The notes under the pieces are model-generated. The model had not been told where the DNA came from. It did not search any database and saw only the letters and a program-made list of their open reading frames with translations. A stretch of DNA of 64,000 bases from positions 62,001 to 126,000 of the forward strand of contig NZ_FQZQ01000008.1 of assembly GCF_900142085.1 (NCBI RefSeq). The letters are read 5' to 3'. Both the position numbers and the translations under genes were made by a program. Positions 32,899 to 42,124 of the stretch are shown piece by piece. This DNA comes from Shimia gijangensis. GTDB taxonomy: Bacteria > Pseudomonadota > Alphaproteobacteria > Rhodobacterales > Rhodobacteraceae. Every line of letters begins with the position of its first letter. Position 1 is the stretch's first letter.

Positions 32899-34719
32899 CT
32901 AGTCCTCCATCGCTTCCAACTCATCAATCATCGATGAAATCATCGACAGGCCCTTGTCCCAGAATTTGGGATCAGAGGCGTCCAGACCAAAGGGTGCCAA
33001 CAACTCTTTGTGGTGCTTTGATCCACCGGCTTTCAACATGTCAAAATACTTGTCTTCAAAGCCTGCGTCGCCCTCGGCGTAGACTGCATACAACGCGTTC
33101 ACGAGGCCGTCACCGAATGCGTAGGCATAGACATAGAACGGTGAATGCACAAAGTGTGGGATATAGGCCCAGAAGGTCTCATATCCATCCATGAAATCAA
33201 AGGCTTCGCCAAGGCTCTCGGCCTGCACGGACATCCACAATGCGTTGATATCGTCCGGGGTCAGTTCGCTTTCGCGCCGGGCAGCGTGGAGTTTGCATTC
33301 AAAGTCATAAAACGCGATCTGGCGCACCACGGTGTTGATCATGTCCTCAACCTTGCCCGCCAGCAGGATCTTGCGTTGTTCCTGGGTCTCGGCATTGTCG
33401 AGCATTTTGCGGAACGTGAGCATCTCGCCAAACACTGACGCGGTTTCGGCCAGTGTCAGGGGGGTTGAGGAGAGCATTTCGCCCTGATCTGCGGCCAGCA
33501 CCTGATGCACGCCGTGGCCCAGCTCGTGTGCCAGTGTCATCACATCACGCGGTTTGCCCAAGTAGTTCAGCATCACGTAAGGGTGCACGTCAGTAACGGT
33601 TGGGTGCGCAAAGGCGCCCGGGGCCTTGCCCGGCTTCACCTCGGCATCGATCCAGCCCTTGTCAAAGAACGGCGCGGCCAGATCGCCCATGCGCGGATCA
33701 AAGGCGGTGTAAGCGTCCATCACCATTTTACGGGCGTCTTCCCAGCCCACGGTCTTGGTGTCTTCCATTGGCAGGGGCGCGTTGCGGTCCCAAACCTGCA
33801 TACGGTCCAGACCCAGCCATTTGCGCTTCAATTCGTAATAGCGGTGCGACAGTTTGGGGTAGGCGGCAACAACTGCATCGCGCAATGCCTCGACCACTTC
33901 GGGCTCAACGTCATTGGACAGGTGGCGGCCAGTTTGCGCGGTCGGCATATTGCGCCAGCGGTCCACAACCTCTTTTTCTTTGGCCGAGGTATTGTGCACG
34001 CGGGCAAAGATTTTGATGTTTTCGGCAAACACACGGGCCAGTTCGCGTGACGCCATTTCGCGTTTGGCGCGATCCTGTTCGGTCAGGTAGTTCAAGGTGG
34101 CCTCGATGTTCAGCTCCTGACCTTCGATGTCGAATGTCAGGCCTGCGATGGTCTCATCAAACAGACGTTCCCACGCGTCACCCACCACACCAAGGTCATG
34201 CAGAAACTTCTCAAGCTCATCAGAAAGCTGGTGCGGTTTCATTGCACGAATGCGGTCAAACACTGGTTTGTAGCGGGCAAGCTCGGCATTTTGTGCAAAG
34301 GCCGTTTCCAAAGCGTTATCTTCCAGGCGGTTCAGTTCGAGTGTGAAAAATACCAGTGGAGTGGTGAAATCTGTCAGCTTTTCCTGACAGTTAGACATAA
34401 ACTGTGCGCGTTCAGCGTCGGTGGTCATCTGGTAATAACGCAAACCGGCATAGGACATGATACGCCCGGACACGGATGAGATTTTTTCGTTTCGCTGCAC
34501 GCATTCCAACAGGCCTTTGGCGTCGAGATCGCCCAGTTTGCCCTGATAATCAGCGGCAAAGGCGGCGCATTCTTTTTCCAGAAAAGCCATATCGGCCTCA
34601 AGCTCTGGGGCGTCTTCGCCTGTGTAGAGATCGCTCAGGTCCCATTCAGGCAGATTGCCAAGGCCTTCGGTGCCGTGGCTGGAGTTTGCATCAAAAACGG
34701 GAAAGGGCAGGTCGCGCAT
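32899..34719 (-). CDS. pepF: Oligoendopeptidase F (M3 family)
   Basis: A 606-residue cytoplasmic zinc metallopeptidase that degrades oligopeptides. The HExxH motif is H398-E-L-G-H402 (LAHELGHGVHQ), with the third ligand in the following SVFGEML helix. The C-terminal part (SPFYVYAYAFGDGLVNALY) is typical of the M3B/PepF group. It ends close to a bidirectional hairpin shared with the ridA-like gene. No operon partner is evident. Confidence 0.94.
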   Translation of the reverse strand: MRDLPFPVFDANSSHGTEGLGNLPEWDLSDLYTGEDAPELEADMAFLEKECAAFAADYQGKLGDLDAKGLLECVQRNEKISSVSGRIMSYAGLRYYQMTTDAERAQFMSNCQEKLTDFTTPLVFFTLELNRLEDNALETAFAQNAELARYKPVFDRIRAMKPHQLSDELEKFLHDLGVVGDAWERLFDETIAGLTFDIEGQELNIEATLNYLTEQDRAKREMASRELARVFAENIKIFARVHNTSAKEKEVVDRWRNMPTAQTGRHLSNDVEPEVVEALRDAVVAAYPKLSHRYYELKRKWLGLDRMQVWDRNAPLPMEDTKTVGWEDARKMVMDAYTAFDPRMGDLAAPFFDKGWIDAEVKPGKAPGAFAHPTVTDVHPYVMLNYLGKPRDVMTLAHELGHGVHQVLAADQGEMLSSTPLTLAETASVFGEMLTFRKMLDNAETQEQRKILLAGKVEDMINTVVRQIAFYDFECKLHAARRESELTPDDINALWMSVQAESLGEAFDFMDGYETFWAYIPHFVHSPFYVYAYAFGDGLVNALYAVYAEGDAGFEDKYFDMLKAGGSKHHKELLAPFGLDASDPKFWDKGLSMISSMIDELEAMED

Positions 34720-34827
34720 TTTCTAAACCTTTGCGTGAGTGTCGAATTGAGTGACAGATAGGCAGAGGGGCAGGGCAGGTGCAAGAGGCGGGCGGTAAAA
34801 TCGCGCGTACCGCCCCGGTTTTACGGA

Positions 34828-35778
34828 TTAGGCGCGGTCGAGATATTTGTCGAAAAAGGCTGCCGTCTGATCATGGATCGCCTCGCGGGTCGCGGGCAAC
34901 TCCATCAAGACCTCATGTTCAGCATTTTCCACCAAGACCAGTTCGCCCTTGGGCCAGTTGGCCATGCGGGAGTGGATCGCAGAGGGGTCAACAATTTGTT
35001 CCTGATCGCCAAGAAAGGTCAGACAGGGCATGTCAGGTGAAGCCATGCCAGCCAATTCTCGGGTGTCTTTAAGTGCTTCATGCAGCCAATGCATGCTGGG
35101 ACCACCCAAAGCCATGTCCGGATAGGTTTGCATCTGCTTTTGCATATATCTGAACATGTCTTCGTCATGCGTCAGAGTGTTGTCTTTGAAAGGCTCGGCC
35201 AGAACATAGGTTTCCGCCTTGGTGCCCGGGGTATGTTTGTGACCAAAGCCCGCGCGCTTGCTGGTCCAACTCATTGCCCAGGCCGCCGGGCGCATCACGG
35301 CGGACATCAGAATGCCCCACATCGGGGCGCTGAACATCGCTGCATTGACCGGCAGGCCTGCCATTAGGGCCCGCAACCCAATCGCGCCGCCCATCGAGTG
35401 GGCGACTAGGAAATAGGGTTTGGGCAGATCAAGGGCTTCTAATGCAGACAACACCGCGGCGATGTCTGTTTGATAGTCATCAAAGTTTTCGACGAACCCG
35501 GAACTGCGGTCTTCCAGCAATCGGTCGGCCAACCCCTGACCACGCCAGTCAATGGCCACCATCGCATAACCGCGTTTGGCAAAGGCCTCCGCCGTGCGGC
35601 CGTATTTCTCAACGTATTCCGTGCGCCCCGGGAACAGCAGAACGGTTCCTTTCTCAGAGGGCGCACGCCAGTGGCTTATGCGAATGCGCACCCCATCCGT
35701 TGTTGTCAGCCAGTGCGCGGTGCCGTTTTCAGGCCCCTCGGCAACATCGTGATGAAACGGGGCAGGGTGCATTTCCAT
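34828..35778 (-). CDS. Alpha/beta hydrolase, lysophospholipase L2-like
   Basis: A 316-residue serine hydrolase resembling PldB/monoacylglycerol lipase types. The oxyanion and dipeptide region is LLFPGRTEYVEKY, the nucleophile sits in VAHSMGG, and the catalytic His in NAEHEVLME near the end. The lid region (about 150-220) is helical and rich in Trp and Met. Its ATG shares one base with the stop of the SCP2 gene (TGATG), so the two are cotranslated, which hints at a lipid-related substrate. Confidence 0.85.
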   Translation of the reverse strand: MEMHPAPFHHDVAEGPENGTAHWLTTTDGVRIRISHWRAPSEKGTVLLFPGRTEYVEKYGRTAEAFAKRGYAMVAIDWRGQGLADRLLEDRSSGFVENFDDYQTDIAAVLSALEALDLPKPYFLVAHSMGGAIGLRALMAGLPVNAAMFSAPMWGILMSAVMRPAAWAMSWTSKRAGFGHKHTPGTKAETYVLAEPFKDNTLTHDEDMFRYMQKQMQTYPDMALGGPSMHWLHEALKDTRELAGMASPDMPCLTFLGDQEQIVDPSAIHSRMANWPKGELVLVENAEHEVLMELPATREAIHDQTAAFFDKYLDRA

Positions 35779-36068
35779 CAGGCGAGAACCGCACCAAGTT
35801 TCATGGCCATGCCCATGTCGCCGTCCACAGACAGCTTGCCGGTCATAAAGGCAGCGGTTGGGTTCAATTCGCCTTCGAGGATCGACTGAAACGTTTCGGA
35901 ATCGGCTGTCATGGTCACATCGGTTTCGTCGTCGCCGGCGCGCACACCGTCGCCGTCAATCACAACAGAACCTTCGTCTTCGATGACAAATTTGGCCGAA
36001 CCGTCAAATGCGTCGCCACCCAGTTTGTCGCTGAGAGCTGCAACAGCAGCCGTTATAATATCGCTCAT
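35778..36068 (-). CDS. SCP2 sterol-binding domain protein
   Basis: A 96-residue stand-alone SCP-2 domain. This fold makes a hydrophobic tunnel that binds sterols, fatty acids or other lipids. The pattern SAKFVIEDEGSVVIDGDGV followed by DVTMTADSETFQSILEGEL and AAFMTGKLSVDGDMGMAMKL is typical. It is the first gene of a two-gene reverse-strand operon with the lysophospholipase-like hydrolase. It is divergent from the TPR gene. Confidence 0.9.
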   Translation of the reverse strand: MSDIITAAVAALSDKLGGDAFDGSAKFVIEDEGSVVIDGDGVRAGDDETDVTMTADSETFQSILEGELNPTAAFMTGKLSVDGDMGMAMKLGAVLA

Positions 36069-36134
36069 TTGTTATGTCCTTCACATGAGGCGCATCTGGT
36101 AATCTGTTCTGCGCACGCTAATATTGAGAGTGTT

Positions 36135-36701
36135 ATGGGCACGTTAAAGTCAATTCTCAAACCTATCGTTGCGGCAATTGCGCTGGCAATGGCGATTTTT
36201 TGCTCTTCGGGTGCGATGGCCGACGAAGCAAAGCTTGATGAATTGGTGGGACAGCTGCGCGATGCAGATCCGGCGACGGCTCATCGTTTGGATGGCGAAA
36301 TCCAACTGGAATGGAGCAAATCAGGCTCAGCCAGCGCGGATTTCCTGTTGAAGCGCGGGCAAGATGCGATAGAGCGCGGCGACATTGACGCCGCAATCGG
36401 TCATTTTACCGCCCTTGTGGATCATGCACCGGATTTCGCCGAAGGCTGGGTGTCACGGGCTGGGGCCTATTATCTGGCAGACCTTTTGGGGCCAGCGGTT
36501 CTGGATTTGGAATCCGCACTGGCGATCAATCCTCAGCACTATGAGGCCATTTTCGGACTTGGGGCCATTTTTGAAGCGATAGAGAAACCTGTTGAGGCCT
36601 ACGCCGCCTATTCTCAGGTCAAGGCTATACATCCGCACCATCCGGACGTAACAGAAGCTTTGCAACGGCTCGAACCTCTGGCCAAGGGTCAGGAACTATA
36701 A
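36135..36701 (+). CDS. Periplasmic TPR-repeat protein
   Basis: A 188-residue protein with a signal peptide (KPIVAAIALAMAIFCSSGAMA, cleavage near residue 29) and about three TPR motifs in the rest (AIGHFTALVDHAPDFAEGW; AVLDLESALAINPQHYEAI; AYAAYSQVKAIHPHHP). TPRs mediate protein contacts. ATG 36135 was taken because a much longer in-frame extension overlaps the opposite-strand SCP2 and hydrolase genes and lacks a signal. It precedes the helicase gene by 16 nt. Confidence 0.85.
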   Translation: MGTLKSILKPIVAAIALAMAIFCSSGAMADEAKLDELVGQLRDADPATAHRLDGEIQLEWSKSGSASADFLLKRGQDAIERGDIDAAIGHFTALVDHAPDFAEGWVSRAGAYYLADLLGPAVLDLESALAINPQHYEAIFGLGAIFEAIEKPVEAYAAYSQVKAIHPHHPDVTEALQRLEPLAKGQEL

Positions 36702-36717
36702 TCCAAAAGGCGCGGAC

Positions 36718-39534
36718 ATGTCTTTAGACAGGCGGATTACGGCGGTTCTCGGACCGACGAACACCGGTAAAACGCACTATGCGATTGAACGCATGCTGGG
36801 CTATCGGACCGGCGTGATTGGCCTGCCGTTGCGGCTATTGGCGCGCGAAGTCTATGACCGGATTGTGGCTGTGCGCGGGCCGTCTGTTGTGGCGCTGGTG
36901 ACGGGCGAAGAACGCATTGTACCGCCACGCGCGCAGTATTGGGTTTGCACGGTCGAGTCGATGCCCGAGGGCATGGGCACAGATTTTCTGGCCATCGATG
37001 AAGTTCAGCTATGTGCCGATCCGGAACGAGGCCATGTGTTCACGGACCGTCTGTTGCGGGCCCGCGGCACACAGGAAACACTATTTCTTGGCAGTGACAC
37101 CATGCGTGGCGCCATTCGCGAATTGGTGCCCGAAGCTGATTTTGTTCAACGCGCGCGCATGTCGACGCTGAGCTATTCCGGGTCGCGCAAGATCAGCCGG
37201 ATGCAACCGCGCTCGGCCATCGTTGGGTTTTCGGTCGATAACGTCTATGCCATCGCCGAACTGTTGCGCCGCCAAAAGGGCGGGGCGGCGGTGGTGATGG
37301 GCGCGCTTAGTCCGCGGACCCGTAATGCGCAGGTGGAGCTGTATCAAAACGGGGATGTGGATTACCTCGTCGCTACGGACGCGATTGGTATGGGGTTGAA
37401 CCTTGATATTGACCACGTGGCATTTTCTTCCCTGAGCAAATTTGACGGTCGCCGCATGCGGGCACTGGCACCAAATGAGCTGGCTCAGATTGCCGGGCGG
37501 GCAGGCCGGGGTATGAGCCATGGCACTTTTGGGGTGACTGGTGAGGCGCCTGTGCTGTCCAATGAGGTGGCCGAGGCGATCATGGATCACCGGTTCACCC
37601 CCATTCGCAAACTGAACTGGCGCAGCCCGCGTCTGGAATTCGGCTCTGTTCAGGCGCTTATCCGCTCATTGGAAGAGGCGCCTGATGACGAATGGTTGCT
37701 GAAGGCCCGTGAGGCAGACGATTTGATGTCCTTGAAGACCATGCAGCAATCAACCGAGGTGACGGCGCGTGCCAGCGACGCAAAATCCGTGCGTTTGCTA
37801 TGGGATGTGTGCCGAATCCCTGATTTCCGCGGCATTAGCCACGCAGAACACGCTGGCATGATTGAGAGTATTTTCAGCGATTTGCACCAAAGTGGACAAG
37901 TTCCAGACGATTGGATGGCGCGGCAGGTGAAAAGGCTGGATCGGACAGATGGCGACATTGACACATTGTCGAAACGGTTGGCTTATATTCGCACGTGGAC
38001 ATATGTCGCGCAGCGCAAAGGCTGGGTCCGTGACGAAAACCATTGGCGCGGCGAGACTCGCGCTGTAGAAGACCGATTATCAGACGCTCTGCACGAACGT
38101 TTGACCCAAAGATTTGTGGATCGGCGCACATCAGTGCTATTGCGCCGACTCAAGCAGAAGGAGGCCCTTTTGGCCGAAGTGAATGACAAGGGTGAAGTGA
38201 CCGTCGAAGGAGAATTCGTTGGTCGCCTCGAAGGGTTCCGTTTTATTGCGGACAAAGAAGCAACCGGACAAGAAGCCAAGACGCTAAAGCAGGCCAGCCT
38301 GCAAGCACTTGCGCCGCAGTTCCATCTGCGCGCGGATCGTTTCTATAACGCGCCGGACACCGAGATCGACTATACCGATCAGGGTGGTCTGATGTGGGGT
38401 GAATACGCCGTAGGTAAGCTGGTGGCTGGCGCGGAGGCGATGAAGCCCGGCGTTGAGGTGTTTGTCGACGACGAAGCCGGTGACGAAGTGGCCCAGAAAG
38501 TGCAGCGCCGACTGCAACATTTTGTCGACCGCAAGATTGCCGCGCTGTTCGAACCTTTGCTGAACCTCAGCCGCGATGAAGAGCTGACAGGCTTGGCGCG
38601 TGGGTTTGCGTTCCGCATGGTCGAAGCGCTGGGTATTATCCCACGCGGCGAAGTGGCCACCGAGGTTAAAGATCTGGATCAGGACGCTCGTGGTGCTTTG
38701 CGTAAACATGGTATCCGGTTTGGTCAATTTACCATCTTCATGCCTTTGCTGCTCAAACCTGCACCGACCCGGTTGCGTTTGTTGTTGTGGGCGCTGGCCA
38801 ATGGTCTGGACGAATTCCCCGAGTCACCGCCCCCCGGTCTGGTGACCGTGCCAGCGGGCAAAGGCGTGCCGCAAGGCTTTCACTATATGTCGGGGTATCG
38901 CGCTGCCGGTGAACGTGCGATCCGCATTGATATGCTGGAACGTCTGGCAGATATGCTGCGCACCGAAAACAGCCGTGAAGGTTTTGAAGCCAAGGCCGAT
39001 ATGCTGTCGATCACTGGTATGACACTCGAGCAGTTTGCCGATCTGATGCAAGGGCTGGGCTATAAGGCCGACAAAGGCGAACGTGAGAAGGTAAAGCAAG
39101 TGGCGGAAACGCCCGCTACCGAAGCACCCGCCGCCGAAGCGCCTGCCGCCGAAGCCGACGCCCCGGCCGAGGAGACTGCGCCCGCACGCGAAGAAGCACC
39201 AGCCACAGAAACCGAAACAGTTGCTGAACCTGCTGATACGGCAGGCGAACCCGCTGAAGACGCGGCTCCGGAAGTGGAAGTGTTTTACACGTTCACCTGG
39301 GCCGGAAACCGTGGCAACCGTGGCCCCCGCCGGGACCGTGGCCAATCGCAAGGCGGTGGCCGTCAGGGGCAGGGTGAAAAACCGCGCGGCAAAGGCAAAC
39401 CCAAAGGCAAAGGCGGCCCACGCCAGAACCAGGGTGCCAATCAGTTTCAGGCACGCCCTCCGAAAAAAGAAAAAGCGATTGATCCAGACAACCCCTTTGC
39501 GGCCGCATTGATGGGTTTGAAAGACAAAGGCTGA
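36718..39534 (+). CDS. SUV3-like DExH RNA helicase with low-complexity tail
   Basis: A 938-residue helicase related to mitochondrial SUV3, which partners exoribonucleases in RNA decay. Walker A is GPTNTGKT (residues 12-19), motif II is D94-E-V-Q97, and motif VI is QIAGRAGRGMSHGTFG. The core ends near residue 780. The tail first repeats Ala/Glu/Pro units (EAPAAEAPAAEA), then turns basic and glycine-rich (GNRGNRGPRRDRGQSQGGG, KGKPKGKGG), a likely unstructured RNA-binding region. It follows the TPR gene closely and precedes an S4 RNA-binding gene. Confidence 0.9.
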   Translation: MSLDRRITAVLGPTNTGKTHYAIERMLGYRTGVIGLPLRLLAREVYDRIVAVRGPSVVALVTGEERIVPPRAQYWVCTVESMPEGMGTDFLAIDEVQLCADPERGHVFTDRLLRARGTQETLFLGSDTMRGAIRELVPEADFVQRARMSTLSYSGSRKISRMQPRSAIVGFSVDNVYAIAELLRRQKGGAAVVMGALSPRTRNAQVELYQNGDVDYLVATDAIGMGLNLDIDHVAFSSLSKFDGRRMRALAPNELAQIAGRAGRGMSHGTFGVTGEAPVLSNEVAEAIMDHRFTPIRKLNWRSPRLEFGSVQALIRSLEEAPDDEWLLKAREADDLMSLKTMQQSTEVTARASDAKSVRLLWDVCRIPDFRGISHAEHAGMIESIFSDLHQSGQVPDDWMARQVKRLDRTDGDIDTLSKRLAYIRTWTYVAQRKGWVRDENHWRGETRAVEDRLSDALHERLTQRFVDRRTSVLLRRLKQKEALLAEVNDKGEVTVEGEFVGRLEGFRFIADKEATGQEAKTLKQASLQALAPQFHLRADRFYNAPDTEIDYTDQGGLMWGEYAVGKLVAGAEAMKPGVEVFVDDEAGDEVAQKVQRRLQHFVDRKIAALFEPLLNLSRDEELTGLARGFAFRMVEALGIIPRGEVATEVKDLDQDARGALRKHGIRFGQFTIFMPLLLKPAPTRLRLLLWALANGLDEFPESPPPGLVTVPAGKGVPQGFHYMSGYRAAGERAIRIDMLERLADMLRTENSREGFEAKADMLSITGMTLEQFADLMQGLGYKADKGEREKVKQVAETPATEAPAAEAPAAEADAPAEETAPAREEAPATETETVAEPADTAGEPAEDAAPEVEVFYTFTWAGNRGNRGPRRDRGQSQGGGRQGQGEKPRGKGKPKGKGGPRQNQGANQFQARPPKKEKAIDPDNPFAAALMGLKDKG

Positions 39535-39600
39535 TTGAAGCTGCGCGGCCTGCATTTTAATGCGGGCCGCGCTGTTTTTGTTCGCGAGTGATATTTCAAC

Positions 39601-39975
39601 GTGACTGATCCCACCCCCAAAGAACGTCTGGACAAGTGGTTGTACCACGCGCGTTTTTTTAAAACGCGTACGCTGGCGGCCAAGGTGGTCACGGGTGGGC
39701 ATGTGCGGGTCAACAAAGCCAAAGTTGCCAAAGCCAGCTATGGGGTGTCGGTCGGGGACGTTTTGACCTTTCCGCAGGCCAAGGCCATCCGGGTTGTGCG
39801 CGTTGAGGGGTTTGCAGAACGGCGTGGACCTGCGTCCGAGGCACAGGTGCTGTACTCAGATTTGAGCGAAGTCAAAGACAATGTTCCGTGTGCGCCTAGA
39901 TACGAAGGAAATGGTCGCCCGACCAAGCGCGATCGACGCAAACTCGATCTAAAACGCGGACAAGAACTTGAATGA
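39601..39975 (+). CDS. S4-domain RNA-binding protein (Hsp15-like)
   Basis: A 124-residue protein starting at GTG 39601 with an N-terminal S4 domain (RLDKWLYHARFFKTRTLAAK, then GGHVRVNKAKVAKAS) and a basic C-terminal tail. Hsp15 (HslR) of E. coli has the same layout and rescues stalled 50S subunits with attached peptidyl-tRNA. Function here is by analogy. It lies 66 bp after the helicase gene. Confidence 0.85.
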   Translation: MTDPTPKERLDKWLYHARFFKTRTLAAKVVTGGHVRVNKAKVAKASYGVSVGDVLTFPQAKAIRVVRVEGFAERRGPASEAQVLYSDLSEVKDNVPCAPRYEGNGRPTKRDRRKLDLKRGQELE

Positions 39976-40029
39976 CCGGCCTTGCTGAATTAGCTAGGGC
40001 CCCAAAGAACGTGTAGAGAAGATTCATCA

Positions 40030-40368
40030 ATGACCTATATCGTCACCGAAAACTGCGTGGCCTGTAAATACACCGACTGTGTCGAAGTGTGCCCCGTGGA
40101 CTGTTTTTACGAGGGTGAGAATTTTCTCGTGATCCACCCGGACGAATGCATCGATTGCGGTGTGTGTGAGCCAGAATGCCCTGCGGATGCGATCCGCCCG
40201 GACACTGAGCCTGACATGGAAAAATGGGTTGAGTTCAACCGCAAGTATTCGGAAATGTGGCCGGTGATTATCACCAAAAAAGACCCTCTGCCCGAAGCTG
40301 ATGATCGCGATGGCGAGTCCGGCAAAATGGAGAAATACTTCTCGGAAGCACCTGGTGAAGGTGGCTGA
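40030..40368 (+). CDS. fdxA: Seven-iron ferredoxin FdxA
   Basis: A 112-residue ferredoxin with one [3Fe-4S] and one [4Fe-4S] cluster. The cysteine spacing matches Azotobacter ferredoxin I: C9, C17 and C50 for the 3Fe cluster; C21, C40, C43 and C46 for the 4Fe cluster. The acidic C-terminal extension ([14 protein letters not shown] onward) is typical of the FdxA group. It lies 54 bp after the S4 gene; the next gene, carD, has its own promoter. Confidence 0.95.
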   Translation: MTYIVTENCVACKYTDCVEVCPVDCFYEGENFLVIHPDECIDCGVCEPECPADAIRPDTEPDMEKWVEFNRKYSEMWPVIITKKDPLPEADDRDGESGKMEKYFSEAPGEGG

Positions 40369-40379
40369 GATGTGATTCG

Positions 40380-40415
40380 GCGGGTGTTTTCGGGGTCAAA
40401 CTCGCAAAAACCCGC
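40380..40415 (+). other. Imperfect hairpin after fdxA
   Basis: A 13-position stem with two mismatches and a 10-nt loop begins 12 nt after the fdxA stop. It lacks a T-run, so it may protect the mRNA 3' end or act as a weak terminator. Confidence 0.35.
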
Positions 40416-40465
40416 TTAAAACGCTGAAATTCAACGGGAAACGGGGCGATTTGCGGCCCGCTGCT

Positions 40466-40493
40466 TTGATTCGGGTGTTTTTTGTGCTATATT
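40466..40493 (+). promoter_or_regulatory. Extended -10 promoter upstream of carD
   Basis: -35 TTGATT (40466-40471), 16-bp spacer, and TG-C-TATATT, an extended -10 (TATATT 40488-40493). Transcription would start near 40500, about 20 nt before a hairpin with a T-run. Confidence 0.65.
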
Positions 40494-40519
40494 GTTTTTA
40501 GAAATGAAATAATGCCTGT

Positions 40520-40555
40520 AAGCCATCCGCGTCGTGACGCATCGGATGGCTTTTT
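40520..40555 (+). terminator. Terminator-like hairpin in carD leader
   Basis: AAGCCATCCG (40520-40529) pairs with CGGATGGCTT (40543-40552), with a small inner CGTC/GACG stem, followed by TTTTT. It lies between the promoter at 40466 and carD (40646), so it either ends a short RNA of about 55 nt or attenuates carD. Confidence 0.75.
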
Positions 40556-40645
40556 GTACCAGAGAGCCTCCCACAAACGGGGAACATCGTTTCCCGCGTG
40601 TGTGTATTTGTCTGGTTCGTCTGGGCGCACCTTGGAAAGGGTAAC

Positions 40646-41164
40646 ATGAGCAAGTCGAAGAGAAACGAATTTCGCCCGAACGAATACGTGGTTTATCCTG
40701 CACATGGCGTGGGGCAGATCGTGTCGATTGAAGAGCAGGAAGTGGCCGGCATGGAGCTTGAGCTGTTCGTGATCTCGTTTGAAAAAGACAAGATGACGTT
40801 GCGGGTGCCTACCAATAAGGCAACCGAAATCGGCATGCGCTCACTCAGCTCGCCGGATGTTGTGAATCAGGCGATGACCACGCTGAAGGGTAAGGCCAAA
40901 GTGAAGCGCGCCATGTGGTCGCGCCGCGCTCAGGAATACGAGCAAAAGATCAACTCGGGCGATTTGATCGCCATCGCGGAAGTGGTGCGCGATTTGCACC
41001 GCACTGACGATCAGCGCGAGCAGAGCTATTCTGAGCGTCAGCTGTATGAAGCCGCCCTTGAGCGTCTGACGCGCGAAGTTTCGGCTGTGGCTGGCGGCGA
41101 TGAAGTGGCGGCGTCGAACCGCATTGGCGAAGTTCTGTTGTCCAGAGCTCCGGCTGCTGCCTAA
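40646..41164 (+). CDS. carD: CarD-family transcriptional regulator
   Basis: CarD proteins bind the beta subunit of RNA polymerase and stabilise open complexes, mainly at rRNA promoters. The 172-residue protein has the N-terminal Tudor-like RNA-polymerase-interaction domain (EYVVYPAHGVGQIVSIEEQE) and a helical DNA-binding domain (LKGKAKVKRAMWSRRAQEYEQ; SGDLIAIAEVVRDLH). ATG 40646 has GGAAAGG upstream. Its leader holds a promoter and a terminator-like hairpin. Confidence 0.94.
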   Translation: MSKSKRNEFRPNEYVVYPAHGVGQIVSIEEQEVAGMELELFVISFEKDKMTLRVPTNKATEIGMRSLSSPDVVNQAMTTLKGKAKVKRAMWSRRAQEYEQKINSGDLIAIAEVVRDLHRTDDQREQSYSERQLYEAALERLTREVSAVAGGDEVAASNRIGEVLLSRAPAAA

Positions 41165-41183
41165 GATTTTTGAAAAATTAGAG

Positions 41184-41218
41184 AAAAGGCTGCGCTCGAT
41201 GTGAGCGCAGCCTTTTTT
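41184..41218. terminator. Bidirectional terminator between carD and cobS
   Basis: AAGGCTGCGCTC (41186-41197), loop GATGT, GAGCGCAGCCTT (41203-41214), with T-run 41213-41218. The A-run on the left makes it work for the reverse-strand cobS as well. Confidence 0.93.
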
Positions 41219-41293
41219 CATGGAAGATCGCCCGGCAAGACAGCACCGGAGTCTCCGGTAGGGACATTTGACCCCATTTGGAAGACAGTCCGT

Positions 41294-42043
41294 TTAGAGT
41301 GTCAGGGTGATCAGCAGGGCAATTTCCACCAATTGCTGGGTCGCCCCAAGAATATCCCCGGTTTGCCCACCAATTTTGGACTTGGCTATGCTTGCGGTGG
41401 CGAGCGAAACCGCCAATGCGACCACAATCAAAGACATCGCATGGCTGCCTGTTAACAGGACGCTGGCCACGATGGCGAGAAAGACTGCAGCGCCTGCGGT
41501 CTGCTTGGAGGGCCGTCCCTGGGCGTGCGACAAGCCGGTGTCGCGAGCATGGGGCAGGGCGGCCATAAGAACAGGCATTGCCGCACGTGACAGCATATCG
41601 ACCGCCACCAGCGCCCAGAACCACTGAGGGCTTTGCAGGATCATGCCCACGGCCACCCAGCGCGCCGCCAGGGACAGGCACAGGGCAATCACCCCATAGC
41701 TGCCGATATGGCTGTCTTTCATGATCTCCAGACGCCGGGACCGGTCCCAGCCGCCCCAAAGACCGTCTGCACTGTCGGCAAGGCCGTCTTCGTGCATGGC
41801 ACCGGTGACGATCACATGGGTGGCAATCCAGATTAAGGCGGCCAAAAGCGGAGGCACGCCAAAGGCCAATGCCGCACCGGTCGGTAATGCCGCCAATACT
41901 GCAGTTGCGACTCCGGCTAGCGGATAGGCCCAGGCCGCGGCAGCACCACGGGTAAAATTTGCGCGGATGGGGAGGCGTGTCAGCAGGGCCAGTGCAGTGG
42001 CAATGTCACCAACCCGTAGCATGGCTGTGTCGTCCTTAGGCAT
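41294..42043 (-). CDS. cobS: Adenosylcobinamide-GDP ribazoletransferase (cobalamin synthase)
   Basis: Last step of the nucleotide-loop assembly of cobalamin: joins adenosylcobinamide-GDP with alpha-ribazole (phosphate). The 249-residue integral membrane protein shows the metal-binding motif [15 protein letters not shown] and several hydrophobic helices ([34 protein letters not shown]). I chose the start at 42043, with AAAGG 7 nt upstream, over ATG 42079. It is divergent from cobT, whose product supplies its second substrate. Also called CobV in the aerobic-pathway naming. Confidence 0.93.
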   Translation of the reverse strand: MPKDDTAMLRVGDIATALALLTRLPIRANFTRGAAAAWAYPLAGVATAVLAALPTGAALAFGVPPLLAALIWIATHVIVTGAMHEDGLADSADGLWGGWDRSRRLEIMKDSHIGSYGVIALCLSLAARWVAVGMILQSPQWFWALVAVDMLSRAAMPVLMAALPHARDTGLSHAQGRPSKQTAGAAVFLAIVASVLLTGSHAMSLIVVALAVSLATASIAKSKIGGQTGDILGATQQLVEIALLITLTL

Positions 42044-42124
42044 TGCGACGCCTTTTCCTGTCTTGTGGGTCTGAGGCATTCAGGTAAACAACTCCTGACA
42101 AAAAGATTCAACAGGAGCGACCCC

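Noticed and set aside
35442-36134. 419-codon forward ORF upstream of the TPR gene
   Set aside because: It overlaps two well-supported reverse genes (SCP2 and hydrolase); the signal peptide begins only at ATG 36135.
42044-42124. Cobalamin riboswitch between cobS and cobT
   Set aside because: Only 81 bp separate the starts, too short for a B12 aptamer, and no B12 box is present.
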